This document shows positions 26,448-38,689 of a DNA stretch of 64,000 nucleotides, piece by piece. Within the stretch, counting starts at the first letter, position 1. Each line of letters begins with the position of its first letter. Position numbers and translations under genes: made by a program. The stretch covers positions 248,001-312,000 of the forward strand of contig JAPDFW010000114.1 in the NCBI GenBank assembly GCA_028826165.1, given 5' to 3'. Source of the stretch: Anaeramoeba ignava (lineage: Eukaryota > Metamonada > Anaeramoebidae). The notes under the pieces were generated by a model. That model searched no databases and was not told the DNA's origin. It saw only the letters and a program-made list of their open reading frames with translations.

Positions 26448-26518
26448 GAAGAAGTAGCTTAAAGGCAGAGTGTGAGAATCGGATCTCAAGGTTATTGGTT
26501 CGAATCCAATCTTCTTCA
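26448..26518 (+). tRNA. tRNA gene, anticodon uncertain (Arg-TCG or Pro-CGG)
   Basis: The acceptor stem GAAGAAG pairs with CTTCTTC, with discriminator A. The D arm is TAGCTT-AAAGGCA-GAGT and the T arm ATTGG-TTCGAAT-CCAAT, including the B box GGTTCGAATCC. The anticodon stem TGAGA/TCTCA is perfect but encloses only six bases, ATCGGA, so the anticodon could be TCG (Arg, as in eukaryotic CTTCGGA loops) or CGG (Pro). It lies between the 5' end of Rb and the 3' end of MED20. Its body resembles the tRNA array at 40.3-44.6 kb. Confidence 0.75.
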
Positions 26519-26568
26519 TCCAAAAAAATGAATAAATTTTTTCAATCTTCTTTTCATTTTTATTATTT

Positions 26569-27571
26569 TTATAAGAAATCTGCTTTTGAAAGTGCATTTA
26601 ATATTGTAAGTACTGAATTAGAAGTTCTAAGAGCATTAACAGAAGAATCAATTTCAGGATTTGAAAGTTGAGTAAGAATATTTTGAGGAATTGAATCATT
26701 TTCATTTTGATTTTCTTTATTTATTTTATTTTTATTTTTATTTTCATTTTCATTTTCAATCTCAATTTGAATTTCATTATTATTGTCATCAACAATTAAA
26801 TCATTATTTCCTTTTTTTTCTTGATTTTGATTTTGATTTTGATCTTGATCTTGATTTGGATTTTGATTTGGATCTTCTTTTCTTTTTGACTTTTTTTCAA
26901 ATTTTGGTTTTCCAACCATTAATTTCTTATCAGAAAAAAATTCTAAAACTTTCAATGGATCTGGTATTTGTTTATAAATATTTTCCTTAATTTCAGAAAC
27001 CATTTTTTTAAAACCTTCATGATAAAATCGAGAAGGAACAAATTCAATTTCAAGAAGAATTCCAACATTTTTTGAAGAAATGATGATATTTCCAAAATGA
27101 AGAATAAAATCACTGAGAGAATATTCAGATCCAACAATTTCTATTTGTTTTACTTTTATAAAATCAAGACGTTCAAGTATTGGATCTGATTTACTCATAA
27201 TTAAAACGTTTTGATCATTTGAAATGAAATAAAAATGAGATAATGAATCCGAAAAAGCAAGTCCAAAATATACTGGAAAATCCGTTTTAATTATTAATTC
27301 TGTCTCTTCTTGCTCATTTGATGATTTTGTTGGATTTGTTTTGGATTCTTTTGGAATTGATCTTGTTTGATTTTTCTTTTGAAATTTCGATATTTTTGAT
27401 TTCCATCCACTTTTCTTTTTCGCTCCTTGTGATATCAATGCATCTTGTATTAATTTTGTATCAGTATCCTTGAATAAAATAACTCTTTTTATCAAATTAT
27501 TAAAAACAAAATTTATATTTATAATTTGAATTTTAATTTAAATTTTAAATTTTAAAATTTTACAAAGTCAT
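26569..27571 (-). CDS. MED20: Mediator subunit MED20 with low-complexity tail
   Basis: The main exon is 27484-26569. It has no ATG at its upstream end, so I propose an 8-base first exon (27571-27564) joined through a GTAAAA...AAAAG intron. This gives 307 residues starting MTLVILFKD, like the short start of MED20. The core FPVYFGLAFSDS, YFISNDQNVLIM, KVKQIEIVGSEYSLSDFILHFGNI and GILLEIEFVPSRFY follows the MED20 TBP-like fold. About 100 extra residues of Asn/Gln/Glu/Lys follow, then a short conserved-looking C-terminus. MED20 belongs to the Mediator head module, which links activators to RNA polymerase II. The tiny first exon is an inference; a TTG start at 27495 would be the alternative. Confidence 0.72.
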
Positions 27572-27683
27572 TTAAAATTGATTTAGTTTAAATTTTTAAT
27601 TTAATTTTTAATTTGAAAAAAAAATGAAAAAAAAAAATCAAAAAATTTTTTTTCATTTTTTTTCTTTTTGATTTAATTTAATA

Positions 27684-30600
27684 ATGCAAAATATTTTTGA
27701 AGAATCTTTTGAATCCCATTTGGATTTAAAAACTAAATTATTTAACCAAAATTTCTCTCAAATTAATGATATTTTAGATGCAAAAATTTTTTCAAATTTT
27801 CTTGCAATTCGAAAAAAAAATAAAACATTTTCAATTTATCATCTCAAACAATCTCAACAAAATGAATATGAATTAATTTTGATTAAATGATACAGAAATT
27901 GAAAATACTTTAAAATACAATTGGTTTATTTTAGGAAACTTAAATATTTTCTGTTTATTTGTTGTTAATTTGACTGAATTAACAATTTTCACTTTTCAAA
28001 AGAATTCTCAATTTAATTCAAAAAAGAATATTCAATTTAATTCCAAACAAGAAAATATTAATTTATCCAAAAAAGAATACAAAAGAACAGAAGATTTAAA
28101 ACCTATCCATTTTATTGATTTGAAATTATTGTTCCAAAACGAAATTGATAATACAAATCCTTCTCAAAATTTCCAATTCTTCATTTCAAAATCAACTTTT
28201 AGTTTTGATTATTTTTCAACTTTATTCTCACCTTTAATTCAACAAGAAAATCTTCAAATTTCAAGTCTTGATTTTGTATTTTCTTCTCAAAAAAATTGGA
28301 AACGGAAAAGAATAGCTTTTATTGTTAATAATCAATACATTTTTGTGTGTAGTTTCAATAAAAATTACATCATTCAATGTGATTCTATTCTCAAATTCCA
28401 AGAATCAATTACTCAAGATCCTCCTAAATTTTCAATCTCAAACAACTTTCTCTACTGTTTATTCAATAATCACATTTCAATTTGGAAACTTAAAAACGGC
28501 AAAATTTTTGGAATTGTTGAAAATCCTCTAAATTTGAAAAATGAAAAAATTAAAAAGGATTTCATTATCACTCCAGATGAACGAAAAATAATCATCACTT
28601 ATTCAAAAGCATTAATTCAAATTATTCAACTGGATGAATATTTTTTTTATAACAAACTCCTGAAACCCAAGCACAAAAATACAGAAATTATATTGATACC
28701 TGAAGAAAAAAAAGAAAAGAAGAAAGAAAAAACAAATTCAAAAACAAGAAGAAGAGAACATCACAAAAAACATGAACCAAAAAGAGAGTTTATGAACAGA
28801 AAATGGAATATGTCCTATTTGATTTATTCAAACAGATTTATTGATTTGCCACATCAAGTTCAGAAAATTAATTCGGAATTCTACGTTCATTGGTATCAAG
28901 CAAACCAAAAAAGGAGAAGAGCTCCAAATATTCATCCATCTTCGCATGGATGGTTTCCACATTCATCTCATTATACAGGATCTAGAATGACCGGATTTGT
29001 TCTTCCTAAAATACAGAAGAAAAATCATCTCCAGAAATACATGTCTCAATCTGATCCATCTATTTTAATATCCCAAAATCAAAACAAATCCTTTCGCTCT
29101 CAATATATATTTTACTATCATTTGGATCAAGAACAAAACAAATGGAAAAAATACAATCAAAACCAAATCACAATGGAAAATATCCAAAAAATCAAGGATA
29201 TCCAAATTTATTCCTTACTTGCCACAAACGATAATATTTGCTTTTCTTATGAAGACCAAGATTCTCAAAACCAAAATTCATTGCAAAAAAATATTCTTTT
29301 TTTGGAAATTTTTGATGATCGTCGAATCAAATATCAAGAACATCATAAAGAAATGGAACCTTTGTTGCTTCAATTCAACGAAAATAATCAAGTTGTACTT
29401 ACAATATCATATAAATCAATATTTGTTTTGACTTCCAATTCAATATCTTCTAAAATTATCCATTTCTCAAAAGCTGAACTCTTTCAAAAACTTGCCTTTT
29501 TCCACAATATTGCTCTTGCAGAAAATCTTGTTGAATTAAACGATCATAATGTTCTTCATTTCAGAGAAAATATTATCGAGCATTCTCTTAATTATCAACA
29601 AATAGAGGTTGTAAATGATATTTTGAACAAAATTACTTCATTAAATTCAATCTCAAATCTGGAAAAAATCATAAGCATTCTCAAAATTAAATTGACCAAA
29701 TATCGACCAAATTTTTCAAAACCATTGATTTTAATTTGTTTAAATTTAACACTTGATTTAATTTCTCAAATCTCAACCAAATTATTAAATTCAGCAACAA
29801 ATTCACAACAAGATTCTCACGAAATACAGCTATATTCTTCAATTCAAAACCAACTATCATTCAAATTTTGCACACAACAACCCCAACAACATCTTTTAAA
29901 AGATATCAAATTGATGAATTCTATTCTTGGTTTCTTGATTCAAATACGAATATTAACAGAAAAACTCTACTCAACACTTGCCCAATCATCTTCTCGTTAT
30001 TTTGGTTCGAAAAAATATTCATCCCAAATTTTGAATCTAGAAAAGGAATTACCAAATTATTCACATAGTGTTGTGCAAGATCCTTCTTTGCAATTATTGC
30101 ATCTTTCTCAATTAGTTTACAAATCATTAATTTCAGGAAAAATATCTTTAGCACTTTCTCAAATTAAAGATCCCATTTTTATTAACAAACAAGAAAACTC
30201 TTTAACAATGAATCAACAGATTAATCTTGATTTGAATTTGTTTTGGAATAATTTCTATATGAAAACAGTTTATTTACTTATTGAGAATTCTCAATTTGAT
30301 CAAGCTTCGTTGATAATTGAAAATATGGGAGGAAATCCTTTCAAAATTATGAAAAATTTAAGTTTTTTAACTTTGAAAAAAGAAATTAGAGAAAAATTAT
30401 ATCAATTTTTAAAACAAAACAATCAAATTAATCAAAGTGAAAAACGCAGATATTTAGTTTTATTGATTCTTCATAAACTTTATCCTTCAAGTAGTTATAA
30501 TCAAACCCACAAAATTTTAGAAGATAATTTCATTTCCAAAAATCAATCAAGAAAAGAAATGATTAAAGTAATTGAACAAAGACAATTTCTTTGGTTAGAA

Positions 30601-33600
30601 GCACAAGATTTCCAAGAAGAATGGAAATTTAATCAAGAAAACAAAGATCAATTTAATATTATAAGCAAAGAAGTTGAAGAAATTGTAACTTTCCAAGGAA
30701 TTGAATTGATACAATCCTATTTCAAAGATGTATCAGAAAAGAAATCTGATCCAAAAACTTCCGATAATAATCCTTCTTTAAATCGTTATTTACTCACTAA
30801 ATTTAAATGGTTTCTTTCATGGGATAAATTTACAAAACAAAGAATTATGTTTGAATTTCTTCAAAAAGATGATCCTTTGCTCAATAAATATTTCAATTTT
30901 ATTGGAAGTTTAAACAAACCTCCAGCATTAAAGTATCTTTTCACAGAATTTATCCATCTTATATCTTCATTCAATTACAATAGAATTCAATATTGGATTA
31001 GTAATTTAGCATTAGAAAATATAAATACAGAATCACTTAAAAATATATTTGAATCAATGATTATTTATGTTTTAAGAGGATCAACTTTGAAACTCAAAAA
31101 TTTAGTTTTGAATTTATTTTCTTTGAAAAGAGGAATATATTTTTCATTTGATAATTCGAATGAAACAAATCTATTTCGTAAAATTTGTTTCAATTTCCAT
31201 TTATTATTTAATGATGAAATTAGAGGATATTCTCTTGACAAATTATTACCTAAACAACAAACCAATAATTTCCACCAAAATATGATTAATTTATTCATTC
31301 AAAATGAATTGTTTAATATATTTGAATTTTATTTGGTTCATTTCCAACTTACTCTTCAAGATAAAATGGAAATATCAAATCCTTTGTTTTCAATTATTGA
31401 GTTTTGTGTCAATACAAATCCCACACAAAAAATGGAAAAATACATCAAACATTTACTATTATTAAACACATCAATCTTATTAAATACCCAAATATCAAAT
31501 ATCACAAATCAATTATTAATTAATCAAAACAAGTTTTTGATTGTTTTGGGAATGTTTATGTTTAACCAAAAAGGATTTCTTTCTAACTTTATTTTGCAAG
31601 AAAATGAACAAGAATATGTTCCTCTTGAAACAATTTCGAAATGTATTTTAGATCAATTTCCAAAATTATATTCTTTTATCAATTCAGTTAAATTTTTATC
31701 AAATTTAGTAACAGAAGAATATAAAATTAATGATAATAAACCAAAAGAAATGGATCTTGTTTCATTAAGAAAAGATACATCTTTATTGAATTTAATCAAC
31801 AAAACAACATCAATTCATTTATCAAAATCAATTCAAGATTACTTCTTTTCAAAATTTTTGGATCATAATTCAAATTTCCAAAACAATTTCAAAGAAATTC
31901 TTGATATTTTATTTTATCTATCATATGGACAATCAGTTTCATATTTCTTTCAATTAATTAAACAACAAGCAAACGATTCCTTTTATAATTCCCAAAATAT
32001 CGAGCAAATATGTTTTTTGATTACTAGTTGGAGTATTCAGAATTTTATGAATAATTTATTTGTTACTTCTTGTCAAAATTTATTGAATATTCTTTCCTAT
32101 TCTTGCAAACAATCTAAAACCTATATTCGAAGCTGAAAAGATTATTTATAATTATTATACTCAAAAAGTGCGAAATGATAAATTGGATGGAAAAATTAAC
32201 AATCTTAAAAATATTTTCAAAACATCTATTTATTCTAAAAAATATGAAACAATTTTTTATAAGGAATTCATATTACTAAACAATATTAACGAATCGCAAA
32301 TATCTCGTTTCAAATATCTTTTAATAATGGTATTTCAATCAATTTTGTTCTATAAAGATATTTCTATGATTGAATTTGTTTGCAATGAACTTTCTATAAT
32401 TTGCCAATCTCAACAAAAAAATCAAAAACAAAATTACATTCATTTATCAAAACAAGAAAAAGCAATAAAAACATTGAGGGAATTTATCCAAATTCACTCT
32501 TCAGATATTAATTTTGTTATTCGGGATTGTTTGACTTGGAATAATAATAATTGGATAAGTTATTTAATATTATCAAAATTCACTTGTGATTCTTTAGATG
32601 AATTTGAAAAACATACAAACGAAAATGTTACAAATGAATATTTAAAACAACATTTATTAAGAACTTCTCAATTCATAAAGAAAGAAAAATCCAAAACAGA
32701 AAATATTCATATTATTTCTGATTCTAATGAAATTGAACAAAATTTAAACAATGATAATTCACTTACCAAAGGCAATTTATTTGATATAATTTTGAATATT
32801 CAGAAAAACAATGTAAATCCAAGTGAACATCTTTTATCAGAAGCAATATCCCGAAAAGAACCTATTTTTGCTTTAATTTCATTGAGTTTTGGAAAAAAGG
32901 AAGATTTACTGGATTGTTTAATTTCATTTTTAATTTCTTCAAATCAGAAAAATATTAATTTTCAAGAAAAACTCAAAAAAACAAAACATTGGGAAATTGA
33001 AAATCTAAATGAAATTATAATATGGATTACTGTTGAAATTAAGCAAATTCTAATTTTAATCCAAGCATTTGAATTATTTGATTCTCAAAATCTTATTATT
33101 CATTTCTTTCGATTTCTTAGAGCATTGAATATGAAACAAGTTCGTAAATCAAAAGATCATTTGTTAATGTTTATGAATAGCAAAAAACAAAAATATCTTG
33201 GTAAAATTGAAGATATTAAATGGGTTGAAGATATTACAAAAACAATTATCAAGAATTATTTGGAAAAAGTTGATCAATACACACTTAAATGTTTAGTAAA
33301 TATATTAAATGATGTTGAATTTTCACAAGAATATCATATTTATTGGCAAGTTATGAAAGTTTTTGAAAATATTGATATAACGGAATTATCTATTATAAAA
33401 GAACCAATTGAAAATATCGATATCTTAACAAATCATAAAAAATTTAAAGAATCAGTAAAATATTCTGAAATTGTTGGTGTTTCCTTATTTTATACAATAA
33501 TTCCAAATTCAATTTCGTTAATTCATGAATATCAAAAAAGTGGAATATGGAAAATTGAATCAAAAAGAGAAATTTTATGGAATCAACTTGCGAAAATTGT

Positions 33601-35626
33601 TTACAAAAACACAAAAACACAAAAATCAGAATTGAATGTGGATTTTTTCCTTTCATTAATAAAAATGGTTTTTGTAGAATTGACATATAATGATTTTGTG
33701 GTATTATTCACCTTTGCAAAGGAATGGATCTCAAAATATAAATTCAATGATGAAACAATCTATACTCAAATTGAAAATCAAATTTGGTTATTTTCACTAT
33801 TAAAAGAAATTGAATACAAAGAATTTCCATCATTTTTGCTCAAAATGAATCCAGAACCAAGTAAAGAATTCCAGGAAATTTTTGACAATGTTTTATCAAA
33901 AAATAATTGGAAAGAAAAAATCAAATTACAAACATTAAACTTTGGAAAGTAAAGAAAATGAAGAAAAAAGTATTGAAAAAATCATTTCCATTTTATTGAG
34001 AAATCAAAAAATTCAAGAAGCAGGAAAATTATGTGAAATGACACAGTTTAAATCAAAAGAATTGGCAATTATTCATGCATGTGAAATTATCCAAAAACGA
34101 AATGAGGAAAAAACAAATTTCTTAGAAATGATTTATTCACAAGAATTTAACAAGGATTTCAATATTGCAAAAATCATTCAAACAAGATATCCTCGAATCA
34201 ATTTCAATCTAATATCCAAAGAAAGACTACTCAATAAATTGGTTAATTTGTTGGTATTTGGAAGGAAATATTGTCAAAGATTAATTACAAATTATCAAAT
34301 ATCCCAAATTTTAAAACAAAGTTATGAACAATTAGAAAAGGAACCTTATCAAGTTATTGTACTTCTTCTTTCACAAATAGAAAATAATTATCATTTCATT
34401 GAAAATTTTATCCAATTTAATAATTTAGGAAGTTAATACTTTAGTTAAAACTCTTAATTGAGAAGTATTTTCAATCAATTTTATGGAAATTTGAAAACGA
34501 AGAAAATTTGTTATTTTCAAGTATAATTTCATTTACACAAAAATCGGATAATTTCCAAAAATTTGTTTCTTTATCTCAAGATTCTGTTATGTTTGGAAAT
34601 GAGTTATTAGAAAAAATTAAAGAAATACCTGAAGAAAACCCACATAAAGAGGATATTGAAGTTGATATTATTATTAGATCAAGACAAGCATTTGATATCA
34701 AACAGGATAGTTTGGGTTCACGAAAAATATTGGAAATTATCAAAGAAAAATCATTAATTTATACAGAAAAAACAAGGTTTGATTTGTTAGCACAACTTCT
34801 AACAGGAATGACTGAATATCAAGAGATTCAACTTTTGCTTTCCATTTTAGTGGAACATAACCAATTCAAGTTGATTTCAAATCAAATCCAAGAAAAACTC
34901 ACAATTTCCATTTTGAAAATATCGTTGATTGAATTTATGAAAACTTACACTGATGATGATGAAAAATTGCTTCTTTTTTATTGTACTTTCCGACTTTGGA
35001 CTGAATTGGGAAATCATTTTTTCTCAAAAGCATTTCGAATGATTTCAAAATTTGATCCAAATGGTTCATTTGAAGAAACCGAAATGAGAAAACTGATTGA
35101 AATTGGGGATTTATTTTTCAATGCAGCCGACTCTTTTGCAAAAAGCGATTGTCCACAAAAAATATTGGATTGCATTTCTTATGCTTCTTTAATAGGTGCT
35201 CAAATAAGGAATCCAGATCTATTTTTATTAAATCAAGAAAAATCAAGGATCAAAATAAGAAAATTAATTGGGAATGAAACAATAAATTTCTTTGATGCAT
35301 TGATTATATCAGAAGTTTATCATTTTTCATTAATTGAAGATTGGTGTGAAATTGTTTTTAAGCAATTTATTGAGCAAAAGAATATTAATTTTTTGGATAT
35401 GTTTTTTTTCTATTTTGATCCTCAACCTAAATTTTTCTCTAATTTTATGAATATTTATATTGGAAGTCAAAAAAATAATTCTATTGAAAATCAAATGAAA
35501 AGTTTTATTTTAATGATTCCTGATAAGATTTTACAATTTGAAATTGGATCACAATTAAAATTTGACAAAGTAGTTTATCAATTAAAATTAATTATTCCTG
35601 ATATTTTTAACATTAAGAAATTTTAA
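27684..35626 (+). CDS. SPG11: Spatacsin (SPG11) homologue with five +1 frame changes
   Basis: Open segments 27684-27890, 27970-32136, 32168-33952, 33942-34436 and 34508-35626 form one protein. Five one-base skips give 2645 residues (human 2443). The C-terminal part (from about 34620) matches the spatacsin C-terminal domain: DIEVDIIIRSRQAFDIKQ, RFDLLAQLLTGMTEYQEI, LLLFYCTFRLWTELGNHF, NAADSFAKSDCPQKILDC and YHFSLIEDWCEIVFKQF. The N-terminal third looks like the beta-propeller and the middle is alpha-solenoid. Spatacsin works with spastizin and AP-5 in reforming lysosomes. Skips lie within 27882-27888, 32087-32136, 33939-33952, 34429-34436 and 34445-34461. In each case both frames continue coherently and no GT-AG intron fits. 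The gene is divergent from MED20, with only about 110 bp between starts. Confidence 0.82.
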
Positions 35627-35747
35627 AAAACAAAACAAGAAAAAAAAAAGGGAAAAAAATTTTTTTTAGTTCTTTTTCTCTTTAAAAAAATTTTTTTCAT
35701 TTTTTTTTCATTTTTTTCATTTTTACTTTTTCTTTTAAAAAAATAAA

Positions 35748-38689
35748 ATGAAAAAGTTAATTTTTGCATTTTTTTGTTTAATTCTAATTTTTCAATGTTT
35801 ATCTCAATTAGAAACAAATAAAAATAATAAAAATAAAGAAAATAAAAATGAAAATGAAATGAAAATTAATCCATTAAAAAAAAGTTATAAATGGGAAGAA
35901 ATTGCAGAATTAATAGCAAATGATGGGAAATCAAACGATTATTTTGGATATTGTCCTAAAATTTTACAAAACATAATTGTTGTTGGTTCAGCATATTCAA
36001 CAATTGGGGAAAATGAGTATCAAGGAAAGGCATATATTTTCCGAAACAACGGAACAAATTGGAATCAAGAGGCAGAATTAATAGCGAGTGATGGGAAATC
36101 AAACGATTATTTTGGATATAGTGTTTCAATAGCTTCAAGTGATATAATTGTTATTGGTGCTTATAAATCAAAAATAGGAAATAATATATCGCAAGGAAAG
36201 GTTTATATTTTTCGAAACGACGGAGAAAATTGGAATGAGGATCAAATATTAATAGCGAGTGATGGGAAATCAAACGATTATTTTGGATATAGTGTTTCAA
36301 TAGCTTCAACCAATACAATTGCGATTGGCGCTCCTTATGCTGAAATTGGTAATCATATGAATCAGGGGAAGGTTTATGTGTTCCAGAATAACGGAACAAA
36401 TTGGAATGAGTATGGAATATTGATATCAAGTGATGGAGCTAAATCTGACAATTTTGGATATAGTGTTTCAGTTTCTTCGATTGATGTAATTGTTATTGGT
36501 GCTCCTAATGCGATGGTTGGGAGTAATTCCTATCAGGGGAAGGTTTATATGTTCCAGAATAACGGAACAACTTGGGATGAGGAGGAAATAATAATAGCAA
36601 GCGATGGAGCTTCTTATGATAATTTTGGATATAGTGTTGCAACTTCACAGACAGAATATTTTGCAGTTGGAGCGCCTTATGCAGAAGTTGGAGCGAATTT
36701 TGAGCAAGGAAAAGCGTATGTTTTCCAGAATAACGGGACAACTTGGAATGAAGATACGATATTAGTGGGAAATGAAGGAGCAAGTGGTGATCTTTTTGGA
36801 TACAATCTTGGTTTTTCAGGAAATTAATAATTTCAAGTGCATGGGGAGCCAATTCAAAGCAAGGGAAAGCATATGTTTTCCGAAGAACTCAAGATATTTG
36901 GAATCAAGACTCAATATTGTTTGCTAGCGATGGAGAAGCTTATGATAGATTTGGATATTGTGTGAGTATTTCGGGAGAATACTCAGTTTCAGGTGCTCCT
37001 TATGCCGAAGTTGGGAATAACACTCAACAAGGCAAGGCATATGTTTTTGAAGCCTTTGAGGTTCCAGATCCAGTTCAACTTATAAATTGCACTTCTTTGT
37101 TTTCCAAGTTTGGGTGTTTTTGGTATGAAGTGGAAAGTTTAGTTGATCTTCAATATCAAATCATTTATAATTTTACTTGGAATTTAGTTCAATATCCGAT
37201 TTTGAATGGAGATGTTTACTACCAAGAGTTTAACTCCTCGTTTTATCCCGATATCACTGGAAACCAAGACTACCAAATCCAAATCAAGGCATGCAATATT
37301 AGTTCTTCTTTATGCGGACAAGCATCAAACCAATGGAATTTAACAACAAGAATTGATTCAGTGAAAAATTTTAGTTTGTCTTCTTCCTCAGGCGAAAGCA
37401 TCCAAATTTCGTGGATGTTTCCTGATGTTCCAGTTATTGATTCCGTTCCCAAACTTTCCAATTACATAATTTCCTATAAACAAAAGTCAGAAATTGAGCC
37501 AATAAACATCACAGTCTCAAAGTTATCAACTTCATATATTCTGCATAATTTGCAGTCTCTCACCAATTATTTTGTTGCCATTTGGCCTTGCCGCACAGGT
37601 GATTGTCAAGGAGAAGATCAGGGAGAAATTGTGTCATCATCAATTTCCACTCCTTTTGGACCTGTTCTTTATGCATCGTGTTCTGTTTCGAATATTTACA
37701 ATGTTTTTTGTTCTTGGACTCGGCCAAATGCATCAATTTCTCCAATTTATTACAATTTCACTTACAAATCATCAATAGTAAATGATTCGGGAAGTTTCAA
37801 GCCTCAATCCGCTTCACAATCATTTGAAGTCAAGTTCTCAAATATCGATTATTTCATCAACATTTCTGCATGTGATATCAACGACAAATGCGGAACAGTG
37901 ACAACGATACCTATTACTTCTGGCCAGTTATCAGCACCAACAATTGATGAATCGATTGGAAAAATTGAATCAATTGAATTGAGTTTCACAAAAGTGGAAT
38001 ATTCTCAAGGATATATTGTTTCAAGTGATAATGGAGAAAGCTGGAATAATTTCAGTTCCCTTGATCTGAATGGAACCAATGCTATTGGGATTGAATCAAA
38101 TTTGGCAGGAAATGTCGAATATCAAGTTTGCGTCAAAGCTTGTTCAGAACCTACTTGCAATCCTCTTTTTGCGGGAGCGACTAGCTCAACAATATCAATT
38201 ATTCCCAAGTTAGGAAACATCACTTCTTTGAGGTGTTTTGCTAAAGTTTGTGGGTTTGAATGCAGTTGGGATCCACTTATTTTATCCGAAGGTTTAAAGG
38301 GTTATTCATTCAATTACAATTCAACTTTGATTTGTTTATCGAACATAAACACAAGTCAATCAATCACCAATTTAAGTTGTGGATCCATGTATGAAATTTC
38401 AGTTTTTTCTTCTGCAGGTGAAAATTGCAGTTTCAGTAATTATTCTGGGGTATCTTCAACAGCAATAATCACAACTCTTACCAATCACAAATCGAGTTCA
38501 TCTTCTCATAAAAAAACTATTGTCATTGCTATTGTTGTTCCAGTTGCTGTTATTGTGATTTCTATTATTATTATTGCTGTTGTTTTAATTAAAAGAAGAA
38601 TATCCATTAAAAAGAAAATTAGTTCAGTGATTAATAGTTCTGATGAGAACGAGAAACAAAATTTATTAAATGATTCAAAAATCAATTAA
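35748..38689 (+). CDS. FG-GAP seven-bladed propeller / FN3-like type I membrane receptor, one frame break
   Basis: A signal peptide (residues 1-20, Lys-Lys then a Leu/Phe core ending LSQ) is followed by seven FG-GAP repeats of about 57 residues. Each has the ASDGxxxDxFGYSV, GAPYAE and QGKxYVFxNNGTxWNE motifs, enough for one complete integrin-alpha-like beta-propeller. From about nt 37050 the protein is fibronectin-III-like with paired Cys and many N-x-S/T sites. A transmembrane helix (IVVPVAVIVISIIIIAVVL, nt 38540-38590) precedes a basic cytosolic tail with EKQNLL, an ExxxLL endolysosomal sorting signal. In blade 6 (36791-36827) the frame is lost by a net -1 (or +2). Length after repair is about 980 residues. 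It is probably an adhesion or sorting receptor; its ligand is unknown. Confidence 0.75.

Noticed and set aside
27882-27888. Strict Euplotes-type AAA-stop frameshift rule
   Set aside because: Some breaks do sit at AAA TGA, but others follow ATT, GGA, AGC, AGT or AAT. At 13797 the conserved residues show the shift precedes the stop.
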